The notes: generated by a model from the letters alone, not told the origin. Counted from the stretch's first letter, positions 23,514 to 35,860 are shown. The stretch is DNA of 64,000 nucleotides from Adiantum capillus-veneris (GCA_014529385.2 CM043963.1:97108412-97172411); one strand, 5' to 3'. A program made the numbers and translations.

Positions 23514-25056
23514 TGTAATGGAATTTGCCTATTCAATTTGAGAGTAGAGGAATTTAATGAGAGTACTTTCAAGAAATGATTTTGTGAGCATAGCAGGTTG
23601 ACATAATTGAAGATAGCAACATAATCATAGCAATTAGTTAACTTGGCATAGACAATAATTTTGCAAGAGAGAGAGTTTAGAGAACATGACAACAGTTGAG
23701 GACCGGATTTATGTGGAGCCGGTCCCCCCTCCGATAGGCATTTGTATTATGATTTCTCCCATAAAGAGAGACTTGTTACAATACAGTCTTTGTGTTCCTT
23801 GTGACCTAGGTGATGCCATGAAGATGGAAGGCTTCATGCATCACAAACATAACATAAAATTGAAGAAAGCTTTAACTATCCCAAGCCTCAGTCCCAAGAC
23901 CTCAAACACCTTCGAACGTGGAGAGAGCTAGCAGGGAATGAGGGTAGAGAAGAGGAAGAAGAAACATTTCATAGGAGAAAGAGCTAGTTCCTCACTTATC
24001 ATAACTCTTGTGCTAGCATACATAATAGCATAGTAATGAAGAAGAAATATATGGCAAGCTCAAGCATTGAAGCATGGCTCTTGGATCGATTTGCACTCCA
24101 TAGCCAAGAGTGTTGGTGTAGGCTCTCAACCTCTACTTGCTTGGAGAAAGAGAGGGAGCTCTTGCACTTTGCATTGTACACAGTGAGAGTGCTTGTGAGT
24201 GTGTGTGGGTGAGTATACCCCCTAAGCACCCCCCTAGCTTGCTTGGGTCGACCCCCCCTTGTAGCTCATGCTTGAAGCTCATTGGACCCCTCCAGGCCTA
24301 GCCAATCACAAGCAGAAGCCATTACAAGCAACAGGGATAGCCTTGGGACAAGTGTCCCCCTTTCCCCTTTGAGAGAGAGGACTTGATAAATGCAAAAACA
24401 ATTAGATAATTCAAGTAATTTATCATTGGACTCCTTTGAAGCCTAGCCAATAGGCTTCAAGCAACACATGAAGGTAACATGGGTAGGGACCTGACATGTG
24501 TCCTTGCTGCCTCTTCAAGCTGGGGCTTCCCTTGTGAGTGTGAGTGTGTGTTCTCTCTCTAATCTCTAGGAAAAGGGCTCGCCGCCCCTCTTGTAGGGAT
24601 GCTTTTAACTTTAGGAGCTCAAGCACCTTAGTCATCAAGCATGACAAGGCACTTGGACTAGGGGGTATTCCCACAAGCATCTCAGGCAAGCATGTCAAGG
24701 CACCTCAAGCACCTTAATCAAGCGGCAAGTGAAGCACCTCAAGCATGGATTAAGTCAAGCACCTCAAGCACCTTAATCAAGCACCTCAAGCAGGACAAAC
24801 ACCTCAAGCACGACAAGCACCTCAAGCAGGTCAAGCACCTCGAGCTTGAGCCGGGTTCCCACCTCAAGCTCAGCCGTAGCTTACCTAAGGTCAAAGGACT
24901 TTTACACACATTATTGGAGGTCTTCAATGAAGCTAACCCTAAGGTCTTATGCTCCATTGGTTAGAATTGCTCTTGATAGACCATCTCCCATTTGGTCCCC
25001 TTTACTATTGGCCCCGTGTTGAGATAGATCTATAAGCACATATCTATATCTTAACA
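23514..25056 (-). mobile_element. Chromovirus LTR shared by copies A and B
   Basis: On the - strand it starts TGTTAAGATATAG and ends CCATTACA. It is followed, after one base, by the primer-binding site of copy A and preceded by a purine-rich tract (GGGAGAATAAACGGGAACAAG-like, 25057-25077) of copy B. It thus serves as the 3' LTR of B and the 5' LTR of A. It holds a minisatellite of 'cacctcaagca' words (about 24690-24850). No open frame here looks coding. Confidence 0.75.
24680..24850 (+). repeat. Minisatellite of 'CACCTCAAGCA' words within the LTR
   Basis: The 11-base phrase CACCTCAAGCA recurs about eight times, with linkers such as CGACAAG and CTTAATCAAG giving irregular units of 16-33 bases. 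Confidence 0.8.
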
Positions 25057-26104
25057 CTTGTTCCCGTTTATTCTCCCACATTAAGTGATCAATTTAATAT
25101 GAGAAAATCATTTGGGTTGGTTAGATATTAGATTTTATGACATTACCTCTCTCTTGAAATCATAGTCGTCCTCGACTATGAGGTAGAAGAGATAAAGGCT
25201 TAGTCATTAGTCAATCGTACTTAGTGGGTAGAGGATCCCTTTTATACCCTACGACATCTTTCCAAGATGGATGACTAATCCATTTGGTGCTTGGGAGACA
25301 TAGCTGCCGCAAGCATGTCTGCTCTTTAGTCCATTTCATTCTCCCAAAGTAGAGTGACAAATTCTACTTGGTGTTTGAGAGACATCGTCATCACAAACAT
25401 GATTCTAAGCATGCATACTAGTTAAATTTGTGCACAATTAAAAAGAGTACTAGTCATATAAGACAAAAACATGAGTCATTTAAAAGAAATTTGTGCATTT
25501 GCTTACTCTAATGTAGCATTGTAAGCATTGACAAGGTTCATACTATCCTTAAGTTGTACTCCTTGCATCCATCTAGAATCTTCAAAAGGATAATTTTTGA
25601 ACTTAATAAGATACCGTCGGATTATCTTACCATGTCGTAGTACCTTATCTTCATGCCGAAGGACAGCTTCGGGTTGTAGCACCTCTTCTTGGTCTTCAAT
25701 TTCGGGAGGGTCTTCAATAATTGGTTCAATTGGTGGCTCTCCTTTGTAGGGCTTAAGTAGGCTTACATGAAAGGCATTGTGTATAAGCCAATGGTTGGGC
25801 AACTTGAGTTGATAAGCCATCTCATTTATAGGCTTCAAGATTTGGAAAGGACCATAGTATCTTTTCGCTAGTTTAGCATAATACTTTTGATGGCCCGTAG
25901 GATTTTTGCCCGTCATTTGCCTTAATCGAGCCTTAGGAAATCAGCAGCAGCTTTTTTCCTTTGTTGAGAGATGGCTATAGCCTCCCTAATCTTTTGAAAA
26001 GATTCTTGTAAGTCACGGAAATATTCATCGGCGGTGAAGATCTTCCCATGTACTTTGAGTAGCAAGGGACTTTTAGGTCTTCCCTCTATGATCTCCAAAG
26101 GTGC
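25057..26104 (-). mobile_element. Chromovirus copy B, 3' fragment with chromodomain
   Basis: The fragment contains integrase C-terminus, chromodomain and 3' UTR. The frame at 25503-25916 runs from the integrase end ([13 protein letters not shown]) into an acidic linker and a chromodomain-like segment ([20 protein letters not shown], then W) ending at TAA. Such chromodomains direct integration to marked heterochromatin. Upstream, part of the integrase C-terminal region is deleted near 25940, and homology to copy A stops at 26104. The 3' UTR (25057-25502) is AT-rich with no gene. Together with copy A it has the order internal-LTR-internal expected from recombination between tandem or nested copies. 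Confidence 0.8.
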
Positions 26105-26315
26105 TCATGTTCGAGGTTCTGTGCACGTGTGTGCCTCGACAGGCAAAAATGGAGCCATGGTGGTGAACTCAAATTTAACATATCCAACAATTCAAATACA
26201 TATAAAAAACAATGTACAAATTAAAATTGAACAATTGCTCGGAATGGTAGAAATCCGCCAGTTGATATTATAGAGAAGATTACAAATCTCATGAAGAGAG
26301 AGTACATGGGATAAA

Positions 26316-27497
26316 CTACATCTTATAAAGGCATCCTTCATTTCTTAAATTTAGTGCTAAGGCTAAATCCGTATTCTTTAAAGTTACACGCTTTGCATGC
26401 ACCATACAGGAGATGCCATCTTGAAAAAGCTGCACCAAAATGTTTTCAGCGGCATCTTGTAAGGCCATTAAAGCTGCATGTTGTATTCTTGTAACAGAAT
26501 CACTATATCCATCTATCATCTCTCTCACCACCCGAGAGAAGGCCGCTTTGGGTATGATTGACTCAGTGCTCTTTTGGTATTTCTTGATCTCATGCAGAGC
26601 CATTATGCCTGGCCTCCATCTCTGCTTTTTCTATGTTGTTGGTGGTGGTGGAGGAGCCGCCTGCCTAGCCCATTGAGGAGGATCATCTTTGTATTTTTTC
26701 CTCCTCTCCTCTTGGGTTTGCTGCTCTTCTGGTGTCACCTTGTCCCTTTTTCTTTTTGCACATTGCTTGGCTCTCTGAGGGATTTTTGAAGGCTTTGAGC
26801 TCCCAGCCTTTGCTTGTTGGGTGGCTTGAGCTCTATCTTGTGCCACATTCTTCTCTGCCTCTCCTCGTGCTTATAAGTTGGCCAAATGAGCTCTCTCGGC
26901 CTCAGCTCTCTTCCTTTCCTCTTGCTATCTCTGTCTTCTCTACTCTTCTTGTACTCTAAGGGATTCCTTTTCAGCTGCCTCTTTCTTTTCCCTCTCCCTT
27001 TGTCTTTTCCTCCTCTTGGCCTCTTTTGCTTTAGATACCGGGTTTCCTGGTATTACCTTGATTACTCTTTCTTTGATTCGCGGTGGAAACTTTTGCGACG
27101 TAGTATGTGGGGTGGCCTGAGCACGAGTGGTTGTGGCAGGAGGCGATGGCGGTGGATTTTGAAGCGAACCTCGATATTCATCTTTTGTTTCTTGCGTTTC
27201 TCTGCGAAGAGATGAAATTGGTGGAGTATTTGGAAGAGGTGTGCGAGTGGCATGGGTTAAATCATTGAGACCTCCAAATATGTGTTGCATGTTGCTTTGA
27301 TCATCTGGATTTGATGGTTGGGGAGGCTCTTGGGTGTTTGGAGCAGGCTGGGGCACTGGGTTATCCACTTGTGGTTGAGGATGTGGATTTGAAGCCGTGG
27401 ATTCTGCATGGATTTCCAGCTGTGGATTTTTTGCGGTGTGAGTGGTTGTGGTGGTATTGTTGTGCGTAGTGCCAGCCTGCTCATGTGAATCGTCCAT
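26316..27497 (-). pseudogene. Histone H3-fold protein, CENH3-like, with ~300-residue N-terminal tail (copy 1)
   Basis: The last 100 residues are a clear H3 histone fold: RWRPG, IKKYQKST, AFSRVVREM, ALQDAAENILVQLF and CMVHAKRVTLKNTDLAL, colinear with H3. Between VREM and ALQDAAE there are 17 residues; canonical H3 has 16 and plant CENH3 is longer, so loop 1 leans to CENH3. The tail has no H3-type K4/K9/K27 motifs. It starts at MDDSHEQ (27497), is rich in Thr, Pro, Gln and Asn, and then becomes a charged helix (KAKEAKRRKRQREREKKEA). All 394 codons are in one frame, broken by four stops: TAG 26940, TAG about 26925, TAA about 26868, and TAG about 26630 just before KKQRWRPG. No frameshift is present. 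A TATA-like ATATAAG lies about 95 bases upstream of the ATG (27591-27597). A homologous copy lies at 51.8-53.0 kb. It may be a decayed centromeric H3 paralogue, or a gene needing recoding or splicing; I favour decay. Confidence 0.75.
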
Positions 27498-28227
27498 GTG
27501 GTGCAAGATGTGAGTGCGTGTGTGTTTGTGCTCGAGAGGATCTTCTAGAATGTGCAAACAAGAAATGAACTTCAAGTTGTGAGTTTTGACTTATATTTTT
27601 TTTATAAAAAAAACTTAAAAACTCAATAATACCATTAAAAGTCCAAAATTGTCGAAATTTGTTACATGAAACCAGTGAGACTGGGGCGTCAACAAATCAC
27701 GTGGCATTACAATGTAAGCTCAATATGGGAATGGTGAGTGTCAGAAGTTTATTGATTTTTCACCCAACATCTGCCATTTTGTCGCCTTGTCGCCAACCAC
27801 CTTCAAAATCGATCTTTTGCACTAGAAGCATGATATGATTGTGATCGCCTCACGCTGAGCTTCTCTTCCCACTAAAACTCTATAGAACCAATAGAACATT
27901 TTGTGCAGGGCATTGCTCTTTTTCCTCCCACCTCCATGCCTTGTACTTTTAAAATACACTACTTTTGCTTGATAGTGTGAGCACTCCATTCCTTGGCTAC
28001 TCCAGATGCCCAATGAGCCGAATGTGTCGAGAAAAAATGAGCTATGAGCAAAAAGAATATGCTGGAAAAATACAAACCTTTAGTTCAAACACTGATGTTT
28101 TTTTTAATCCAAAGACAAAGTGTTCAACCCACCATGTAATCTGTTATGTGTGTCTCCCCCCAGACATCCACCATTTGCGCTGTGAAACTATTGATTACAA
28201 ACTTTAAAGTGGATATCTCAACAGAAG
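27498..28227. promoter_or_regulatory. Upstream region of H3-like copy 1, conserved with copy 2
   Basis: Read on the - strand, this region resembles 51465-51824 upstream of copy 2. Shared phrases include 'gaggcgatcaca', 'gttgacgcccca', 'ggtgacgaaatgg'-like words and 'ataagtcaaaactcacaactt'. The last overlaps the TATA-like box. A palindrome TTCTAGAA, of heat-shock-element type, lies in the leader of both. Beyond about 27880 no gene is seen. Confidence 0.6.
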
Positions 28228-30723
28228 TTAGATTTGCCTTTTCAAGAGCAAACAAAAAATATCATCTACAGACTGCCACATACAAGCACACTTAATTCCT
28301 AGGGCTGCTTCATTACCTCTGTAGGTGGTAATGTCAGACACCTTTTTCCACAATTGAAACTCATTAGGACTTTGAGAGTTAGAATAGTCTGAAACCATAT
28401 GACTAGCTTTACTACCACCCATACATATTTTATTAGGGCGATCATGTGTACTTCTAGATGCCTTCCTATCCTTTGATAGCTCTACTGCACCGCCATGAAG
28501 GACAACGCTTGATAGAATAGATTCAAGTTCTCTGATACACTCTTCCCTTCTTTCTGCACGCTCCATATTCCAAGCATAATTAATATAGAGCATCAGTAAC
28601 TTGTCATGAATTCGTAGACAGGCATGAAGAGTGCACACATGCACATTTATTAGAGGAATCGGTAGAATAGGATCCCAATTTGGATCATCCATGTCTCGAT
28701 TAGGGGGTACACTCTGGTTACAACTGAGGATACCTTGAAACCATTTTTGGAGTGCTTTACCCACTGTTTTTGTAGTGGTCACACCTTTTGCGAAATTGAC
28801 TGTAGCTTTGCCACCCTTACTCTTACCCTTACCTTTCACAGAGTTTGATTGTAGCTTTTCCACCCTTACCCTTACCCTTGCCCTCAGTTCCTAATAAGAC
28901 TTTACTGTGGCAGCAATAAATGCATGGAAAGAGGGTCATTGCACCTTGCTTGCATCTAACATACACTTGAGAGTTTTCAAGTCTCCTGCCAAATGCCACT
29001 CCACTTGGAACGTACCCAGACGTGAAACCTGCAATCGTTGTCCTTCTTGTTGTTGCCGAATGACATCAACGATTGGCGTGTGATTAAAATACCATTTGAG
29101 AGACTCATGTGTCTCAAGTGGGAGATGAAAAGCTGCCAGCCACCAAATATTCTTCTTGGATTGAACACCTAAACAGTTGTTTCCCTTTTCGCTGGCATTT
29201 AGCTCAACATCAACGCCCACCAAGGCTCTGTTCATAAGCATAACGCTTACCCTTTTGAGCCGTTGACCTTTGACAATCTGGCACTCATCAAGCTTCATCA
29301 CAAATATAACTTTTCCATCACACTCTTCTCGTGTCAACCCATAAAATCTGATCATTGACTCTTGTAGCTTCAACAAGTCAACATAGACATTATTGAACTC
29401 GTTGTAATGAAAAGATTTGTTCTGTAATTCTAGTGGCAGGACATCCTCCACATATTGAAATCCACCCAACAAGCTTGCAAAATCATTACTGGCGCACCTT
29501 TTTGTGACGCTAACACTGTAAGGTATTGGCATCAACCTAAACAAACCTTTTTCTCTGTGACCTAGTGTGACAAGCCTTCACACTCTTCCCGTGTCAACCC
29601 ATAAAATCTGATCATTGACTCTTGGAGCTTCAACAAGTCAACATAGACATTATTGAACTCGTTGTAACGAAAAGATTTTTTCTCTAATTCTAGTGGTAGG
29701 AAATCCTCCATATATTGAAATCCACCCAACAAGATTGCATTATCATTATTGGTGCACCTTTTTGTGACTCTAACACTGTAAGGTATTGGCAGCAACCTAA
29801 ACAAAACTTTTTCTCTGTGACCTAGTGTGACAAGCCTATACAAAGCTTCATAGGGCTTAAAACTTATTCCTGCATTGTCACACACCTCCATCATCTCCTG
29901 AGGTGAAACAATGTTCTTCAGCTCACTGAAATACTTCTGGCGCAAAACTTTAGCAATGCCAGTATTGGATGGCTCATCCAATAACTCCACCAACTCCTTT
30001 GGTTTGATGATATGCTGCAGCAGAGTATGCCTGATCGTTTCAGCATTGGACTCGATTCCCATCATCGTCCGAGCCAAGTTCCTACATATTGAAATAATAT
30101 TACAGCAACCTACAAAAAATGTACGAAATTAGAAGCTTGCATTTGTATTCCTATCGAGTTTGACGCATACGTTTCTTTTGAGCTCCACCGCTTGAAGATA
30201 GCATAGACATTTCATGTCTTTTGCGCTTGCGAATGTGATAGCCCAATGGAATGTGTGTGAGATGATCGATTCACCGATGCATATTACGTGCAGTGTGTTG
30301 TAGCTGAACATAATTGTCTAGACGATGCTCTTGCTCCAATTTTTGATGCTATGTCTTTGTAATAAGCTTTGACATCTCATCCTTAAGCTGCTTCGTCTTC
30401 TCATTGGCTTCCTCTCTGACTTGCTGAATGTCTTTCACGTACTTCTCTTGCAATGAAGAATAGGAAGCACAAAGATGTTTTTTTGCTTCCCTTTCATTGA
30501 AAATAGCTGAATGTAATCTCCAACAGTAGCCAAACAGTCCATCTCTCCCATCTCTAATAAATCGCAGTAGCTTAGTGACATTATGGAAAGGCGGTGATGC
30601 AATGGTCATTGGATCACAAGGGTAAATATGGCCATCAACCAATAAGTTGATTGTCTTGCATCCATGGTTCCGTAGCTGGTCTCTAGCATTGGGATTAGAT
30701 GTGCCAAGTCCGAACAGTTGCAT
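28228..30723 (-). pseudogene. Unrecognised multi-exon gene, broken by a tandem duplication
   Basis: Three large open stretches on the - strand. The first, 30723-30349 (124 aa), starts MQLFGLGTSN and ends in a coiled-coil-like segment (VREEANEKTKQLKDEMSKL). The second is 30077-28936, with NIWWLAAFHLPLETHESLKW near its end. The third, 28891-28228, is Gly/Lys-rich at first (KGKGKSKGGKATV) and then has a leucine-rich helical part. A likely intron joins the last two: AAG/GTGCAATG near 28957 to TTATTAG near 28892. The middle stretch is disrupted by a 260-bp tandem duplication, which is not a multiple of three. I do not recognise the family. A GA-rich leader and a tandem 81-bp repeat lie upstream. 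Confidence 0.5.
29318..29837 (-). repeat. 260-bp tandem duplication inside the unrecognised gene
   Basis: 29318-29577 and 29578-29837 are two adjacent copies offset by exactly 260 bases with scattered substitutions. Both encode FNNVYVDLLKLQESMIRFYG. The unit is two bases over a multiple of three, so it shifts the frame. Confidence 0.9.
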
Positions 30724-31309
30724 ACTCCTGCTCTAAATCAGTGTTTAATCGATATCATTTTGATTTGTTAGTAATGTCTTGCAGTGGTGGGGGATTGAAT
30801 GACATTGTGTTAGTTAATCAAGCAAATTAGTGAGAATGTGTAATGGTGATTGCTACAAGCAGTCATTGTGTGGGATTGAATGACATTGTGTTAGTTAATC
30901 AAGCAAATTAGTGAGAATGTGTAATGGTGACTGCTACAAGCAGGTGAAGGTGGCTATGGAGGAAAGAAGTGGAAAGTACTCAGAGTTAAGAGAAAAATAT
31001 TATGTTGTGGAGGGAAGAAAGAGAAGGAGTGCAGCTCAATCTCCTTTGAATTCGAATTGTTGATCATGACTGTAGAGAGAGAAATGCTACAACACAGAGA
31101 GGTAATGGAGTTTTCCATTGCACTCAACTAGAGCTGGAGTGGGAGAAGCATGAGGGGAGAGAGAGAGAATAAAGGAAGAGAGAGTGGGAGAGAGGACATA
31201 TCTCCAACCTTGGAGGATCTGCACTTTTTCAGAAAGAGACAGCCAAGAATGTTCCTTAATGATTGGAAGAGGAAGTGACATGAGAGAAAAGGGGGGAAAG
31301 AGAGAGAGA

Positions 31310-31340
<31 letters not shown>

Positions 31341-31600
31341 TTGTCTCACGTTTTAGAGAGAGAATGTAGTGAGAGAATGTGAAAATCTGCTTTTCTGGCA
31401 GGGGGCTAAAAAGTGCCTCCTTTAATGAGTTCTAAGTGAGAGAGAGTGTTTTATATATTAGAGAGAGAAGAGGGGTGGGAAAAAGACATTCAAAAATTCA
31501 TTTACCCCCTCTCTTTTGGGTTATTAAATAAAATATTTTCAAATTCAAAATATGGAAATGGCTTTTTTTAAAATCTCAGCATAAGCCTTTTTGCCCTTTC
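30724..31600. other. Upstream region with 81-bp tandem repeat and GA microsatellite
   Basis: No gene is seen. 'gggattgaatgacattgtg' begins two copies at 30791 and 30872, each about 72 bases of near identity with a period of 81. A GA-rich tract runs from about 31150 to 31370, purest at 31298-31340. This is probably the 5' flank and leader of the - strand gene to the left. Confidence 0.65.
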
Positions 31601-31699
31601 TTTTAGGCTTGGTCAAACTTGGCTTAAGATTTAAGCATTCCCTTAAAATGCCAAATAAAGAGGCCCTCCTATACCCCATTCACTTCCTAATGCATAACA

Positions 31700-34600
31700 A
31701 CGTGCTTATCACTGAAGGACCTGTATTTGAAGACTGGCATATTGCATATACGGATTGGCAACAATGTGATAAAGCAGTTTGGTGATATATTTTTTCTATT
31801 CTTACTCGTTTCCTTTTGCTTGATGTGTATGAACTGCCTACTTCCCACGATGTATGGAAGTACCTTATTGCAAACTTTCAGAATAAATCTGTTACAAAAA
31901 TACTTTATTTGAGAAATTCACTTAACAAGTTACAATATGAAGTTGGTACTGCCATGACGGGACATATTGAGTCTTTCAAATCCATTATTAATCAACTTGT
32001 TGCTGTCGGCGGTGATCTTGTTCCACAAAAATAACTAATTACACTTCTCCTTGACACGATGAATGACTCTTCTTATGATAACATCGTTACGATTCTTTCT
32101 AATAAAGATGGTCTCGATTTCGATCAAGCGTGCATGTCTTTAATTGAATACTCTCAATATCAAGAACGATATAATGTTGATCATGATACAGCTATGATTT
32201 CACAAGAGGAGACTGAGTCACAACAGATGGAACGTGCTAATTATGCTCGAAGGCATCCATTGTAACGAGGAAACCATAGAGGTGGCCGTCGCAGTAGTAT
32301 TTTCTCCCGTCTCAAATTTCCTAATAAGCAATGTTCTTACTGCAACAAAAAAGGCCATACTGAAGATGATTATTGAGCATGTCAGTATGATGAAAAACAC
32401 AATACTACCACTAAACAACCACGTTTATCTAGATATTTTTCTTTGTCTTGTGAATATTGTGGACGATCTGATCATCCCACTCATATGTGCTATAAGCATC
32501 AATTTGACACAGATTGTAATAGAGCATATGCTATTGAACATCAAAACAATTTGTACTAGAAACAAACTGCATCCTAGTTCAATTGCTCCAAATAGAATAC
32601 TTCATGTATGTGGTGGATCACTTTTTGTTATTCACTCTGGTGCTATAGGAAATATGACATATCATTATAAGTGGCTCCATAACTATCATCCACAACCAAT
32701 TCAATGTGTTGTTTATCTTGCTGATGATACGATCGGTCAAGTAAAGGGTATTGAAGATTTATATCTTGGTACCTTATCTTCTTCCACTCAAATTTTGTGA
32801 GGAGTGTTACATGTACTAGATCTTCAACATAATCTTCTTTCAGTTGCTAGACTTGTTGATCTTGGTCTCTTTGTTGGATTTGATCATATCAATGCCGAGT
32901 TGAGAAAGATGGATAGACTAGAGTCACTACTCCTCAAAACCGTAGTTTGTTTGAACTCTCTCTCAATGATGCTTTAGCAAGTGTTGTCACTGCTCCAGGT
33001 GATCATGATTGCAAAGTATGGCATCACCGTTTTATTCATGCTAGTTTATCAAAACTCCTTGATCTTCAACATTGTGATCTTGTTCATGGTATGGATCTTA
33101 AAGCTCATCCCCATATGGAAATTTGTGAGTTTTGCCCTCTTGGGAAACATAAACGTAAACCCTTTCCTCTCTCAAATACAACTCATTCTCATGACATATT
33201 GGATCTTGTTCATACTGACTTTTGAACCCTGTGGATGTATTGATTATATTCATATTTCCAAAGAAACACAAACAAAGCTTGATGCTCCTGGTCTTAAAGT
33301 TATTTTTATTGGATATTCTAACACTTCTAAAGGCTACAAATTCTATGACCCTTTCTCCAATAAAGTAATTGTGAATCATGTGGTGCTACTTTTAACGAAT
33401 AGCTTATGGGAGGCTTGTGGTCCATGGATGATTCTGATGATAGTAAATCATTGCTTCAAGATTTTCCAGTTCTTTTAGATGATGAAACTCTTCCTATAGA
33501 GTAGCTTTCCTCTTCACAACCATCCATTTTGAATGTTGCCAATGATGATATTGATTATTTTGTTGATCTGCCTATTGATTTTGAACATGGTTCATGCCAT
33601 GTTTATGATGACAATATTGTTGATAATTATTTCTCTACTTGTGAAGTTCTTGTTAGTTATGATGAAGCTATCTCTTAGCCACAAAAGGATCAATGGCAAG
33701 AGGCTATGGAAGCAGAGTACGATTCTCTTATCTCTAAAGGTACATGGATACTAACCGAATTACCTCCTGGTTCTACAACTATTAACTGTAAGTGGGTGTA
33801 TAAGACAAAGGTAAAAGCATATGGATCTTTTGACAAGTTCAAGGGACATTTAGTTGCAAAAGGCTACTCCCAAGTTGTTGGTGTTGATTATCAAGAGACC
33901 TTTTCACCAGTTGTTTGCATTACAAGTGTTTGAGTTTTATTGGCATTTGTTGTTCAATTTGATTTAGAAGCTCATCAAATGGATGTGCAAACTACTTTTT
34001 TGAATGGTGACTTTGGAAGGGAAATTTATATAGAATAACCAGAAGGGTTTGTTATTTAAGGTAAACAAGACCTTGCTGCTCAACTCCTTAAGATACTATA
34101 TGGTCTCAAACAAGCTTTGCGGGCTTGGTATACAAAATTTGATCTTTTTCTCACCTCCACAAGATTTATCTCTCACTTTTCAGACCCCAACTTATACATT
34201 ATAAAATGCCAAGGTAGCAGTTTTGTGATTCTTTCTCTTTATGTGGATGATACCATCCTTGTTTCCAATGATTTTGGATTTCTTCAGTAAGTGAAAAGTT
34301 ATTGTCTTCTGCATTTGATATAGTGGATCTTGGAGAGATTCACTTGTGTCTTAGAATTTCGATTCAATGAAACTATACAAATTGTATTTTGTTACTTCGA
34401 CAATCAAAGTTTACTGTAGATACTATTCAAAAATTTGGTATGGAATCTGCACATTCGGCCAACACACCTTGTCTTGCGAGTTCTACAAAGAACACTTTTG
34501 ACAGTGGTGGTCAACTTGTCACAAATCAACCTTATGTTAACTTGATTGGATGTATTCAGTTTGTTGGCATAAACACTCATCCTTATATTTTGTTTGTTGC

Positions 34601-34828
34601 TAATTATCTTGGACATCTTGCACGTCCTTCTCTTAAGCATTAGTCTGTAGCAAAGCATGTATTGAAATACTTAACAGGCACTATAGATTTTTGCTTGGTC
34701 TATTGGAGACAAGTGACATCCAATTCTATGCAATCTCTTTCTCTTTTGGGTTACATAGATACAAACTGGGAAATCTCACATTTATCTATGCGATCTACTA
34801 GTGGAAATTTCTTCTTTATAAATGGTTG
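31700..34828 (+). mobile_element. Ty1/copia retrotransposon, left part, heavily decayed
   Basis: In order on the + strand: a copia gag (ELPTSHDVWKYLIANFQN, about 31824-31880), a zinc knuckle CSYCNKKGHTEDDY with the last Cys lost to a stop (about 32335-32375), a protease region in which the catalytic Asp is His (FVIHSGAIGNMT), a GAG-pre-integrase HHCC region (VWHHRFIHASL ... CEFCPLGKHK), and the start of integrase (LVHTDF). At about 33224 the integrase core is missing: the sequence jumps to its C-terminal part (LDAPGLKVIFIGYSNTSKGY). RT follows with LYVDDTIL intact (about 34237-34260), then RNase H up to GNFFFINGC, where a CACTA element interrupts it. Frames change at least three times and stops are many. 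No 5' LTR was found. Confidence 0.85.
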
Positions 34829-34945
34829 CACTACAACCAAAAAGGGGACCTTCGACGCCGGTTTCGACGCACTTCGTCGAAAAGTCCGTCGATATACGCG
34901 TCCCTACGAATGCGTTGATATATGCGTCGAAAGGTAATATTATCA
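34829..34945 (+). repeat. CACTA left terminus and subterminal repeats
   Basis: Begins CACTACAACC. Then TCGACG, GTCGAAAAG, GTCGATATACGCG and GTTGATATATGCGTCGAAAG words occur in both orientations. The matching right terminus is 47761-47979, where 'gcgtcgaaaagtgcatcgat' and 'atatcgacgggg' are seen. Confidence 0.8.
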
Positions 34946-35860
34946 ACGCGTTTTTTTTACGGGCTTAACGAAGCACATAGCGACGATCATAATAGAAAAA
35001 AAAATTCTTGGGCAGAGGACAGGCAACCTGGCCTGTGCCTAGTGAAAAGATGGACACAGCCACAGCCTGCCTGTCCTCTGCCCAAGAAAGCGAGCAGCAC
35101 CAAAATCAACCGTACTCCCGCAGAAATTTCAACAGAGTTCCCTTCGTTTTTACATAAATGTTTCAAAAAAAAACATATCATGTATACGCCTCCTACATGC
35201 TATCCATGTAGAATCTCACATGAGATTTAAGGACAATGAAAGAAATGAAATGAACTTTGTGCAAAACCATAACCGGCCATAACCACTTTGATCAAAACCA
35301 TAATGCAGATAACCATAAGCATAACCAAAAAGTTAAACATAACCATAAACAAAACAAGAACCATAACCATGTCTATACAAGAATAGGAGAAATAACCATG
35401 TCTATACAATGACAATGACAATAACCATAACCATAAGGAAAACAATAATTGTCTAAACAATAACCATAACCATATATGTCTATACAAAAAAGAGCGTGTC
35501 TGTGTCTCACAAAGCATATATATGAAATCCACTGATGACTAGGTGTCACAACCTGCACATAGAACAAGTCACAAAATTAGTATTGATATTACTTCACATA
35601 TACTTATTTAATTAAATCAACTCACACATATTAACGTCTCACCTCAAGCGATCAGCGAGACTCTAAGGCCTCCCAGCCTACAAGCTCTCCTGAAGCATCA
35701 AGATCATTCAATACTTCATAGATACCTCTGCGATATCCATTTGTCTCCTCCTGGCGTGTCGGGGCTCGATGCATCGCAAGATTTTGCGTTTATACAAAAA
35801 TCAAAGTAATAAGAATACATGATTCATCACGTTTTAAAAAAGGCCATAGCTAGGATTGGA
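34946..35860. other. CACTA internal non-coding stretch
   Basis: No gene is recognised. 35260-35480 is a simple run of 'aaccataacc' words with variable spacers. 35620-35780 has coding-like composition on the - strand (…CLRASRSADRLR) but no clear frame. It may be 3' UTR of the tnpA-like gene. Confidence 0.5.

Noticed and set aside
24423-24957. Coding frames on both strands within the chromovirus LTR
   Set aside because: They come from the 'CACCTCAAGCA' minisatellite and lie inside a defined LTR.
35200-35570. Tyr/Gly-rich small protein genes on the - strand of the CACTA element
   Set aside because: The frames translate an 'aaccata' simple repeat and lack any start context or homologue.
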